From the NCBI GenBank assembly GCA_023375675.1, contig JALQBC010000001.1:2046001-2110000 (forward strand): 64,000 nucleotides of DNA, given 5' to 3'. Made by a program: the position numbers and the translations under genes. The notes below the pieces were generated by a model, which searched no databases, was not told the DNA's origin, and was given only the letters and a program-made list of their open reading frames with translations. How positions within the stretch are numbered: position 1 is the first letter of the stretch; every line of letters begins with the position of its first letter. Source of the stretch: Cytospora piceicola. Its lineage: Eukaryota > Ascomycota > Sordariomycetes > Diaporthales > Cytosporaceae. This document shows, piece by piece, positions 24,642-36,461 of this stretch.

Positions 24642-26575
24642 CTACAGCTGCATCGCCTTGACGTCCGAGATGCTTCGTGGTCTTTTGTGAGCATAGCCAT
24701 TATCGCCCACCATGGCCGATGCCTTCCGTTTCTGGTTGAAACCGTCTGACGGGCCTTTGGCGAGGGCCTTCTTGTGGCGTCTCTCCGGTGTGAGAGGCGT
24801 AGCAGCACCACCGAGACTACCGTGCTTGATACCACGGAGAGTTCCGTGGTACAGCGGGTTCGAGAAGGCGAGAGATTCCTGTGTGGCCTGGCCATTCAAG
24901 ATGAGCTGCTGGTTGACTTGGTTCCGGCGGAAGGCACCAACAGCATCGGCGTTGTTGGCGAAGTGGCTCAGTAGGGGGTGAACATCCGTGTTGGAATCGC
25001 TGGTAGCACTAAGAGCCGTAGAAGCACGGCGGGATAGTGTTTTGTCCGTGATACCATCATCGTTGTCAGCAACCTGACCTTCCCCTTCCGATTCTGCATC
25101 ACCAAAGTCGAGGAAGTCTTCAATGTTCAGGTTCTTTTCTTCGCCGTCGTCTTCATCATCTGCTTCCACCAAGAAAGAGTCCTCACTCTCGTCTCCCATA
25201 AACTCCACGAAAGGGTCAGATGCCGCCGGGAAGAAAGCTTCGGCCGGACCAACTGTCTGGAAATCCATTGTGCCGCCGGCAAAGAAGTTGGTTGAGGACA
25301 TGGCGCCCATCATGAGTGCACCGGGATTGCCGATGATAGGGGATGTCTGATTGGTCGGTAAGGAGAAATAATCAGTTTGGAACTGTTCCGGGTCAAGGAC
25401 AACGTCAAATCGCTTTTTCCGTTGTGGGGTGATGATCATCATCTTCCGAGTTACGGGGTTGAGGACCAAGATCGGCTTCTTTTTCTTGGGACCTGTGTTC
25501 AAGCGACTGGAACGTGATGTACCACCCGCGGATTTGTCGGATTCAGATTGCTCGCCAGGCACGCCACGACGGACAGCCATCATTTTCTTGCGAGGAACCA
25601 GTTCGGGCTCATCCTCCTCCGTGGTCTCGCCATCAGCTACGCGACAAAATTAGCACAGTGAATGATACAATATCATCAGCGCAACTCACACTCATAGCCA
25701 TCTGACTCTTTATCTTCCTCGGACTCAGGAACATCTTGGACCACAGAATGTGCGGTATCCATGATCGTATTCATGTTGTTGCCCCCGAAAATGTTAGGGA
25801 TGTCCTCAATCCTATAGGGGTCGTCTTCTGAGTCTTCTTCAACGCCACCGGCTCCGCTATAATCCCAGTAGGTAGCAGAAACCGACGAGTCATCGTCATC
25901 GTCCTGCTCAATCTCTCGTCGGAAGCTGGAATCGAGCGAATCCTGAGCAATAAAAATGTCCGGGAAGAAGTCATCGACATCCTCCTCGGTCTCGTCAGAG
26001 TCCGACTCTGAGTCGGGGACGCCCGCAAAGCGGACATGACGCTCAACAGGAGTAGTACTAACTGGCTCGGCAGTGTCTACTTCAGCTGAGACAGGCTCGT
26101 CAATCTCAGACTCGAAGCCATTCCAGCTGACACTGCCAGTCTCGTCAACATCCTCATCCATTGACTCCAAGAAATTTTCATTCTCGTTCTCGTCATCTGA
26201 CTCGTCGTCATCTGCATCAGCAGCGTTTTCTTCGTCGTCATTGTCAACGCCGGAACTCGGCCGAGGGGAGCTTGTCGTATCGATTTGCTTGCGATGCAAC
26301 TCGCGAGTGATGATATGCTCCTCCTCGGCCGCAAAGACATGTTCCTCGTCATCGTCGTCAGAATCGCTGACATCCTCGACACCAGAATAGCCTTCTTCAT
26401 CGGAAAGGTCGAGAGAGGACGATGACGACAGGGAGGAAGATGATGATGCACGGCGTCTCTTAGGCGGGGGTTTGGGGGCAGCGTTCATAAGCCCCTTCTT
26501 TGGACCTTTAACAGACTTGCCAGCCTTGGGCACCCGGGATGGGCCCACTTTCAGTATGATCTTGCGGGGCGGCAT
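24642..26575 (-). CDS. Acidic, Ser-rich nuclear-type protein, two exons (626 aa)
   Basis: Exons 26575-25690 and 25636-24642 join across a 53-bp intron (donor GTGAGT, branch GCTAAT, acceptor GTAG), giving 626 residues. The N-terminus is basic (PPRKIILKVGPSRVPKAGK). Ser runs and long Asp/Glu tracts follow through about residue 300. An RHVRFAG segment resembles an RVxF phosphatase-1 docking motif. The second exon contains basic KKKKP and QRKKR clusters that could act as nuclear signals. It also has two Ser/Thr-Pro-x-Arg sites (TPQRKKR and LTPERRHKK) of the kind used by cyclin-dependent kinases, another acidic block, and a basic C-terminus (NQKRKASAM, AHKRPRSIS). No catalytic domain is visible. 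A chromatin or nuclear regulatory role is an inference from composition. I do not recognise the family. Confidence 0.8.
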
Positions 26576-29500
26576 ATTTGAGAGGTAGATTATTCGGGGG
26601 GAGGGGGGAGGGTGGAGTGATCGGGTTCCTTCTGTATTATGTACGACAATAGAAGCAACGGGCGGTCAGTTGCAACCGCAGAGGTTCGAAGTATGCGGAT
26701 AGTGTGTCTTGTTGTGTAGTTATGATTGGAGCTCGAAGGGTGTCGATTCGAGCCGGGGAGAAGATCTCGAGGATGATTTCGTTGAGGATATCAGGTCGAA
26801 GAGAAGGGCGATCGAAGGGAAGGTGGGTCGCGGAGTGTTGAATCGCTTTCAGTCCCAGCCGGGGGAGGGCGACTCGTCTAGTAGTGGGCTTCAGAGACAG
26901 ACCTTTTCTGTCGGTCGTGAGAATACACAGGTGGCTTGCAAGGTCTGGATAACTTCGTCGAAAGACTCGGACTGATCGTTGATGCTGCGGGACTACGAGG
27001 CAAAGCAACCGAGTGGTTAGCACGGCTGCTTGCCCCGTAGTGGGCGTTTACAGCTCAGCGACAACCGAAGACATGTTGACAAAAGGGTTCGACGAAGTTG
27101 AGATCAGGTATATCTGAAAGTTCTGAAGATGATTGGTATTGCGACTTCGTTGTCTGGGGATTGAATCGAGTTGATGGTCTGGTCAGGAGATGGGAAAGGG
27201 AAGAGAGAGGAAAGTGCAAGTCAGGACAAACCAGGGAGGAGGGTCCCAAAAATTTGAAGTAACTACCACGGATTACCCAGTTGGCCCAAGGTACAGTATG
27301 TACGTACAGACGTAGTAGGTATCTCGTCAAGGTGGTCCCTGCCATGAAACTTTTTGGGTGGGTCTATTTTTGTGGCCTGTGAGTGGTCAATCTGGAGCGA
27401 GGCGACTGTGGAGGAACCAAATTGAGCCAAGTGCCCCGCCTGAATAGAGGGACCCTTGAACGTTATCCCTGTCTCCCATCAAAGTCACTTTTCGAACATG
27501 GCCCGGGATTCTCAGTGCTCGCATTTCTCTCCCAGCAGCCCTGGGCACCAGTCACTTTGATGATCCTACGGTGCAACCCTCCGTTTTATTTCTTGTATCG
27601 GCTTGCACTGGCAGGCAGGCTGCATCCTCCCTCCAGTCCGTTGCTTTCTTTGCCTATCCAACCAGAACCCAAATTCACCATCCAATCCGTCAGCTCGACT
27701 CCCGAACGACGACTCAGAGCAGCACATCGATGACTCTAATTTCTGCAATGTCATGGGGATCAGTGACTAACAACCGACTGTGTAGCGATATTAACGACCA
27801 CACGACAGATAAACACAGTAGTTGATCTGCACACGCAGCCACGCCTGACTTTTATTCATACGTTGTATGCGCAGTGCCGCGTCTAAGGTGTGCATCCGGC
27901 CAACCGAGAACATGTTTATGACACCGTCACCGCCTCTTTTTTTTTTCTCCCGGCAGAGGACAGGAAAGACTGACGAAGTGTTTGCCTTTGCCTTTCTACC
28001 GTAGAGACTGGAATAACCGGAATATCAGCAAAGAATTTGTCGACATTCGTCTCTTGGGTAAACCTCTCTCTTAATGTACGGGCGGTATGGCTTGATGCTA
28101 CTTAGGTTTTCTGCCATCCAGCCCGTCTCACCTTGACCTGTACTTGACCTTGAGTTACCGGGGAGCCCGGCGAGAAACCACGGAGTCACTATCTCCAGCC
28201 CATGAAGGGTAAAAGAATAGAGTTGACCGAGATAAATGACGGTTTGCCAAGCAGTGCCATGATCATGATCATCGTCGGTGACGAAAGTTCGGTTCAGATC
28301 ACCTTCACGGGGTCCCACAGTTTCTTGCCTTCTGGACCCGTTTGTTCGAGCAATGACACGCATCAATCCTCGGCTTTAAACTCCTCTTTTCCCAGAATCC
28401 CCATACTTCCATATGTCCCTGTGGGTCCATTTAAAGAGAAAGAGGAGAAGAATTTCGACGTTGACGCCACGTTCGAAAAAGAGAGCCGAGACTCGGGAAG
28501 TTGCTTTCAGGCTGAAGAGTCTGATATTGATTTCTACCAATACCTACCTAGGTACTTACTCAGTGAATCCCAGGGGATTAACCTATGGAACCGCGTCGCA
28601 TTGGTCTCATTCAGGCCCGGGGCTATTGCATCTTCGCCTCGCCCATGTTCCTCCTCTCTATGGAAGAAGCTGTACGTATAACGGTGTCCGGCCTAGGGTA
28701 TGCAACCAGATGTGGTCCTCTCGTTCATAGCGACGATAATGTGGTTGGCCATGACTTTCAAATCTCATGACTCGGCTGTGATAATCGTGCCATTCGCTGT
28801 GAAACTTTCATTAGGTCAAAGCCTAAGGGAGGCGGGAACGCAGCAGAATTGTCGGACAGACACCCCCCTCCCCGGCACCCGGCCGACAGCAGCTATTCCC
28901 GTTCCTGTTTGCCATGCAGATTCAGAGAACTCAACCCCCACCAAACAATGATGATGGAACCTATCAACCGGTAAGCATATCACAGTCGTCTACTTTCGTG
29001 TTGTACGACACTGTGAGCAATGTTTCTAGAACCCAGGTAGAGCGGCTGACGGGGACTGATAATATTATATGGAAGGTAGTCTCTATCGGTAGTCTGGCAG
29101 TCTGGCATCTGGTAGTATGTGTTGCTGGGACCCGTGTTTTAAGCTTATCGTTATCGGGATCGGGTCACGCTAGAGCCCAGGGATCGGCGGTTGCCCTGCC
29201 GATTACAGGGTTTGTTTTCTTTCCTTATAAGTCACCTAGGCACACTGCACTGTCCTGTGTAAGTACCTAGGTAACCCGTGGACGCGCAGGTCATCAAGGG
29301 TTGTTGGCATTTGAATGACATTGTTGTTGGCATTGGGGGACTGCGACCCGGAATTTGATCTGATCTGTAGCAAACGACAGACACGAATACACATCATCCC
29401 ATCTGCAGCTGCAACCTTCCAAAATCCCTACTGCCTGCAGTCTTCTACGGTACACTGCATCCACATTCGTACATGACACTTGGCCGTGTCTTTTGGCCAT

Positions 29501-29630
29501 CTACATGCAGTAGCAGCTGATTATGTTGCAGCTCTGCAACGTGTAACTATTTCAATTTCCACTTCTACACGCACTGCAAGTCCTGGTTCCACATTTCATC
29601 AGTCAACATCGAACCCACCATTCCATCACC
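26576..29630. other. Intergenic, no convincing gene
   Basis: This is the divergent promoter region between the acidic protein gene (-) and the kinesin (+). It contains pyrimidine-rich tracts such as a T run near 27,936, and ACCTAGGT palindromes at 28546 and 29265. Short plus-strand frames (28202-28681, 28914-29270) lack any recognisable feature. Confidence 0.5.
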
Positions 29631-32504
29631 ATGGACACCGCGTCCGTAGGGTCCTCCGTGGCCCAAAAATCCCATAACCTTTTCCAGGTTTACCTTCGTC
29701 TACGACCGCCACAGGCAGGTGCCTCACCGACCGAACGCTTCATTGCCGTCGAACCTCCTGCATCCAATGCTCCATCGACAGCACCTACCCATATCACCCT
29801 GAACCCTCCTAACGACCGACGCCGTGCAATAGAGAAGTTTGCTTTCACCCAGGTCTTTGAGGAGGATGCCACACAGCTCGACGTCTTCCATTGCACCAAC
29901 ATAGTACCCCTTGTCGAGGGTGTTTTGGCGCCACACGGTGGGCATGGTACCGACGCATTGTTGGCGACCTTGGGAGTGTCCGGCTCAGGCAAGGTATGGC
30001 GGCACGATAGAGAACACAGGAAATAACGTTGCTGACTCTCTGTATACGCAGTCACATACAATCCTCGGCTCCCGAAAGCAGCGTGGCTTGACCCAACTAT
30101 CCCTCGATGTCATCTTCCGCTCTATCGGAAAGAGCTTGGTCGATGTTGATACAGATGCCACAATCGAAGCCTCCATCAAGACATCCGATGCCTCTGAGGC
30201 ACACATATCCAGCGCGTCAACATTCATTGAAACGGTCTATGGAGACCTGTCGGGCCAACCTCGCCCTTCATCACGGGCACAAACGCCCCTTGTTGTACGA
30301 CCCCACGATTCCCTTTTACAACCTGATGTTTCTAGTTCAGACGTCTTGTATCCCGACCTCTCTGGGCTGGCTGAGAAGGTTGATCCTCGCTTGGCCAGCC
30401 CAAAGAGTGTGCGAATTGTGCGCAAAGAAGACTACACTGCGTCCTCCCCCCTTACTCCAGAGCGGTTTCGTAATGATTGGTTTGCCTTCCCACGTGGCAA
30501 CAAGCAATCCGCGATTGGCAACCGCCAGCCCCTCCAACTGAGGGCTGTAAATGCCAACAGCCCTGCCAAGTCTCCTTCCAAGCATTACATGAGCTTCACT
30601 GCGTCGACCCGTCAGAGAAAGAGAAGTGCTAAATCTTCACTCCAAAAGGGCGATCAGCCAGCGGTGCCACCGACACCACGCCGGTTTCTGAACCGACCTT
30701 CCGCCTTACCACAAGCTCCAGATATCAGCACAGTCAACGTCCCATCCGACCCAGCAGCGGAGTATCTTGTGCTGGTGTCGATGTACGAGGTCTATAATGA
30801 CCGAATTTTTGATTTACTGACACCACCAGCCAAGTCTGCCACTACCAAGGACCTTCGTCGACGGCCACTGATGTTCAAACCGACAGAGCTATCTCCTGAC
30901 CGAAAGTTGGTAGCTGGTCTGCGCAAGATCCTTTGTAGTAACTTGAGCCAGGCTCTGATGGTCCTGGAGGCAGGCTTGCATGAACGACGCGTTGCAGGGA
31001 CCGGCAGCAACAGCGTCAGCTCGCGGAGCCATGGGTTCTTCAGCATCGAGGTTAAGAAGCGAACAAGGACCAGCAGCAAACGGCACAACCACCCTTGGGG
31101 AGGAAACACGCTAACAATCGTTGACTTGGCGGGTAGTGAGAGAGCCAGAGATGCGAAGACCGCAGGAGCAACACTCGCCGAGGCGGGCAAGATCAATGAG
31201 AGCTTGATGTATCTTGGTCAGTGCCTACAGATGCAGAGCGATATTGGCAGCAACAGCAAGGTATGTGGATCTACTTCGCATGCTCGTTTCAAGAATCCTG
31301 ACATTCTGGGTAGGCAAGTATGGTACCATTCCGACAATGCAAACTCACTGAGCTGCTATTCTCGAACTCCTTTCCGTCCCCCTCGTCGTTGAGTCAATCG
31401 CAATCGATTCGTCGCAATCTACAGAAGGCTGTGATGATTGTCACAGCTGACCCACATGGCGACTTCAACGCAACATCCCAGATCCTAAGGTACAGTGCCT
31501 TGGCCCGGGAAGTTACGGTCCCACGCATTCCCTCGATCAGCGAGTCGATCCTACAAGCGAACGCCGCACCTGCGCGTATGTCAGAACAGAGCGCTTGCAG
31601 CAACTCTAGTCATGGGCAGCCATATTTCACCCCAAATGAGCACCACCAACGACAGCCCTCATTTCCACCGAGACCCCTGAGCCTGAATTTCCGCCAGTCC
31701 TTTACTCCCGTCAGCCCTATGTCTTCCGAAGACCGCGTTATGACGAAAGATGCAGCACTCGAGATTGAGCGACTCGCCGAAGAAACCAACTACCTCCGTG
31801 AATCACTCGCTTGCGAGCGTGAGGCCCGTGTCGCCGCCGAGGCTCACCTTATCTCGATCGAGGACAAGATGCTTGAGCTGGAGCAGGCGATCCGCGAGGA
31901 CTGCGTGGCTGAGTTTGAGCAACGGTTAGCGGTGGAGCTGTCACGATGGAAGGCTGGAATGCAGATAGCCATCGAGAGAAGTGAGGAGCATTGGGACCGG
32001 AAGATGGAGGTGTTTGAGCGGGGCTTGGGGTTGCACGACGATTCCGCTGAGACCAACGATGATGGTGGGCTCGACAACAAGGAGAATATTCTCATTGAGA
32101 ATCTGGAGGATGAGAATTCCCGGCTCCGTCGTGAAGTCATGATTTTGAAGAAGGAACTTGCCGGGCGGAGTCCAAGTAGGCGAGTCCCGCTGGCTGAGAG
32201 GGATGATATCACGGCAAGTCTGGATGGGAGCCCGAGGACTGGAGGGTCCAGGCACGTCAGCCAAGATGAGAATATCCGGCCTGAGAACTTGCAGCAGCGG
32301 ATGGAGAGCCTGAGCCTGCGTGAGGGCCAGGAAGACTTGAGGAGGATCGCTAGCGTCAACAATACCCGGGCTAATAGCAAGAGTCGAAGGGATGATGCAG
32401 CTGGCCCAGCCAAGAGGATCAGGTCAAGGAAATTGACGGCGAGGAGGTGGGACGGCGGATTTGATGATGGAGATGATGTGTTTGGAACAACACTCGCGCT
32501 CTAA
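29631..32504 (+). CDS. Kinesin-like motor protein, probably kinesin-6 class (920 aa)
   Basis: Three exons: 29631-29993, 30052-31260 and 31314-32504. Both introns are phase 0 and begin GTATGG or GTATGT. The first intron splits the P-loop, GVSGSGK | SHT, at residues 115-124. The GV(T/S)GSGK-(S/T)HT form followed by RGLTQLSLDVIFRSI is close to the kinesin-6 (MKLP1/KIF20) pattern. Switch I is SSRSH (444-448), switch II is DLAGSE (479-484), and VPFRQCKLTELL opens exon 3. Between the P-loop region and EYLVLVSMYEVYNDRIFDLL (residue 358 on) lies an insert of about 200 Ser/Pro/basic residues, also typical of kinesin-6 but long. The C-terminal part has a heptad-rich coiled coil (about residues 670-860) and a basic tail (KRIRSRKLTARR). 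Expected role: plus-end motor of the spindle midzone or cytokinesis, by family analogy. Class assignment is moderately sure; kinesin identity is very sure. Confidence 0.92.
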
Positions 32505-34916
32505 CGCCCCTGGCAGCCATCTGGAGTCAAGATGCCGAATTTGACTCTAGACTTGTTTTCTTCTGGAGGATTCCCCCTAATGGCTTGCTTCTTGTCCTTT
32601 GTTTTTGGTGATGAGGTATTACGGATCATTACGGCAGGTCTGGAACAGGATGGCTAGCATCTGAACAAGCTTGGTAACGGACCACGGTTTGTTTCAAACT
32701 TGCTTTGGAAAAAGGCAAACGATTGACGACAAGGATACCCAAACAGGAAAATGATGAAGGAGGATGGGATAGTTGGGTTGGCTAACCCACGGCGTTGATG
32801 CCTGTCAAGAATGTTGGGTATACGCGATTGCGCTTTATGCGCGCGACGAATTTTGTACGAAATGAAAGATGTTCATGTTTTCTGGTTTTCCCTTCCTCAT
32901 ATGCTTCTTCCTGGATCGTTTCTGCCCAGGTGGCGGAAACCGGGTGGAAAATGCCTATCTCCACCAGCCGGCATCGTTAGCCCGTGCAGGATGGCTGAAC
33001 GACGACACACCATCGAATTGGTCGGCATCCTCCTCCAACGTACCTCGCTCATACACCCTGTTTGACCGTCTCAAGACGGCAAGCAGGGTCAGAAGTCCTG
33101 ATTGAGTGAGTGAGTGGTTTTTGGAATCCAACCACCCTTTCTCTATTCCGAGTTAGTTTGTCTAATGCAGGTTGCCTAAGCTGAGCACCAACAGGAACTA
33201 ATCGCAACTGTTGGTAGATTGGAAACAAGCACTTCTGACTGGGCGAGCACCCCTGCTATGAGCGAATTTTGTATGCTCAGCTCATAAGAATGGTGTAGTT
33301 GATGATCACTGTCGGGCAGCAACTTACCTATCCTGTGTATGTTGGACCAACTTTCTTGGGACCCACAATCGACGTGATTCCAGAGGCGGCAACTTGTAGC
33401 TATATGTGTAATTTCCTCGGGATACGCACATGCTGATCTGACTTTCACTGTGGTGTGTGTCAGCGAACGAAGTGGTTAATATCCAGCTTTTCTAGGCCCT
33501 ACATACCTAGGTAGCTAGGCACGGAACAACGAGGTAATTGGCAACGGATGCAAGGTCATGATACTCAAGAATCCCTCGGACCTCCGTATGTAACTGGGGT
33601 CTCCAGAGGTCCTTGCCTTAGAGGCTCTACATGGAGTCTGGAGTCTGCGGTTGGCATCACCTTTCAAGCAGAAGCAAGGTCCACACATTGCTTTGTCTCT
33701 GACATTCAAGGCGTGACGGTGGATGATGGCGGCCCAGCAGCCCAGTTACCCGGTCTCTGGTTACCTGGTCGAAGAAACATCGAGAAGCCAGGGGCCCGGG
33801 ACCGGGGAAGCCTCTCTGTGCAACCGAGGTCACACGAGATGCTGCTTCGAGAAAAAGAAGGCCTTTCTTGATGACCTATCGTCATCCCTTGGCGCCTCAC
33901 AGCAGCACAGCCCCCCCCTCGCGGCCTTCGGCGCTCTCCCGAAGCAGTCCAGGACTGGAATGGATTGGATGGACTCGTTACCGGTCAGTCGTTGGAGACG
34001 TATGTACATTTTCGGAGTCCTCCAGGGCTCTGTCAAAACTTACAGCTAGAGCTTTCCCAGTGTATTATTCGGGCTTACGTCCGTCCCTACGATGGACACC
34101 TCCATGCACCATACTGGTGGGGATCGTGGACCATGTCGGGACCATGCAAGATCGATGCGCATGCAGAGTAACGTGGTTTCGTATTTCTCGGCCCTCTCAG
34201 GGTTCTAGAAGGTTTCTCAGGCAGGGCAAAGCATCCCGGGCATCTGGTGGCCGGTTGCTTTTGCCAGTCTCCGTTCAACCATCCCTTTTATATCCGGCAC
34301 AGTCCGCTCTCGCGAACGTTACCAATCCTGCCTATTTAATTATTATGACTTCTCACAGTCTCACCAACTGACCCCCCTAGCTGAATTACTTCTATACATT
34401 GCCTGCAGGCTTGTGGGTGGAATGAGGCGGGCGGCTATTCCGATATGTTTCCTGAAGAACAGAGGAAGACTAAGTCGACAAATAGACAATCCTTCTGGCA
34501 CGCCATGCCCAAAGCTTTTTGATTCTGGAACAAAATGGAGGTATTCAAGTTGCTATTGATTTGCTGCAGACTGTTTCACAAGTAGAAGCTGCGATGGATG
34601 AGCAGTGAACAAGCAGTGAGTGGCTGATATGGAGGGAAAAGTGTGGATAGTGACTTCACAAAGTACAAATCCACTTCCGGCCCACTCCCACTTGCGACCA
34701 TAAGCCAACCTGCGCCTTTGGAGGGGGGGTGAATCCACTTGAGGCTTCAGCTTATGACCCTAGGATCTCTATACCTCCCTATGTATTTAATCATCTGGTG
34801 TCCCAGCCTATGTGCGACTTGAAGTAAACAGCTTCCTTGTATAATATCTCTTCGACCAACTTTGACACCACCTGCCTGTACTCCAGCTAAGCCTACTTGC
34901 TAGTCATTTCGTCATC
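32505..34916. other. Intergenic, no gene seen
   Basis: Short frames only (for example 33548-33871, 33868-34371), overlapping in several phases and without motifs. An ACCTAGGT palindrome lies at 33505. A TATA-like TATAATAT near 34,838 and a CT-rich leader precede the terpene cyclase start. Confidence 0.5.
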
Positions 34917-36461
34917 ATGGGTAGCATTATCTCACTACTGGTCCGTCCCAAGCCTACTTCTCTAGACGAGAAGTCATCGCAGCCACTCGACCCCAATGCT
35001 GCTCTTGCTAGCAAGCTTCGCGGCAAGAAAATCCATGTCGACATGACCAACAGCTTCCCACAGTGGCCCTCTGGCGCTAGGAACTTTGAGTATACACGCC
35101 TCCAGCGTGAATGCGACAGAGTCCTAGAAATGTATGATCGTCCAATATTCTTCAGCCTAAGGGGAATGACTAGTTACCAAGAATTCAAGCCAAGATACTG
35201 ACACTTTTCCAATCTTACAGAGGTGTCCCCGATCCAACCCGTTGCGGGAAATTCAAGAGAAGCGACTTTTCCCTGTTTTCATCGTTATGGTGGCCCGAGG
35301 CTGCTTGGGATGACATTTACACTGCGATGTTGTTCACTGTTGCCTTGTTCGTTTGGGACGACACTATTGATACAAACGAACACATCCTAGCCTCAGACTT
35401 TTCGAAAGCAGAAGTGTGGAGGGAACAGTCTCTTTGCTACTTCAAGTATCACCTCAAACTGTCTCCTCAAGTCGTGGAGCCACACTGCCCAGACGAAATC
35501 TGCTTGCTCTTTAAGGAATTTGCAGAGAGGTTCTGCGCGAAGTTCGGAGACGGTACGTGAAAAGTTGATTGTCTGCCAACAAACACAGTATTGACCTGGG
35601 TATAAAACAAATTCTCAACTAACGACGGAACTTCTAGAGCAACGCTGTCGGATGTTCGCCAAGATTGAGGACTTTGTCAAATCCAACAAGCTAGAGCAAA
35701 CCGAGCGCCTGGCTGGCCGCATTCCAAACTCGAAGGAGTACATGCGTATACGTTATGGTGTTACTGGTGTGCGGATGTTTACCCTACTTCTTGAGTATGT
35801 CTATCCAATATCCTTGCAATTCACCTAGTATGCCATTGGTTAGTTGTAAGCTAACAAAGGACATCAGGATTACTCAACAGACTGCGTTGCCAGCGTGGGT
35901 CATGGACTCGCCTGAGATGGAACACGCGATCAAGGAGTGTAACTTTATCATCATTGTGTACGTACCAACACAACTATAACTTCAAGGACTTAGGCTGATT
36001 TAGCATTTCAGGATCAACGATATACTCTCACTGAAAAAAGAGATCGTGTGTCTCCCACTCCCTCTGTCAGATAACCTATATGCTGACACGATATTTTAGG
36101 CCACCGATTGTGTTGTAAACCTTGTTCCTGTCCTGTACCACTCTGGGCAATCTCTAGAAGAGGTCATTCTTTACCTCACCGAGGAGATGCACGCATCACG
36201 CAACCGACTAGACAATGCGGCCGCTAAACTGGATGCCATGACACGAAAAGATCATCAGTTGAACAACACTGTGATGAAGTTCGTTGATGGGATTCGGAGG
36301 ATGGCTACCGGTACCTTGGAGTACTCGTAAGTTATTAGTTTCTCTCCAGATATCCAACGCTGTGACACAGTTCACTGAAGGAAATTTGCAGTATCGAGGC
36401 GCCGCGATACGGCATCCGACAGTACCTTCAGGCCGATGGAACTTTGGACATAGTCCTCTAA
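34917..36461 (+). CDS. Class I terpene cyclase, seven exons (374 aa)
   Basis: Exons 34917-35131, 35221-35552, 35638-35794, 35868-35957, 36012-36045, 36100-36326 and 36392-36461 sum to 375 codons. Class I terpene synthases ionise a prenyl diphosphate using Mg2+ held by two motifs, and both are present. The aspartate-rich motif is FVWDDTIDTNE (Asp118, Asp119, Asp122). The NSE triad is NDILSLKKE (Asn267, Ser271, Glu275), which is only seen after splicing exons 4, 5 and 6. The C-terminal Arg-Tyr pair (EAPRY) that contacts diphosphate is on the last exon. Length and layout fit the fungal sesquiterpene-type cyclases. No signal peptide is seen, so it is probably cytosolic. No P450, prenyltransferase or transporter lies within several kb, so it is either a stand-alone gene or separated from its partners. 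Product unknown. Confidence 0.88.

Noticed and set aside
27005..27070. tRNA-like D-arm sequence (GAGTGGTTAGCACGG)
   Set aside because: No T-arm/B-box (GGTTCGANTCC) follows at the right distance and no acceptor stem can be paired.
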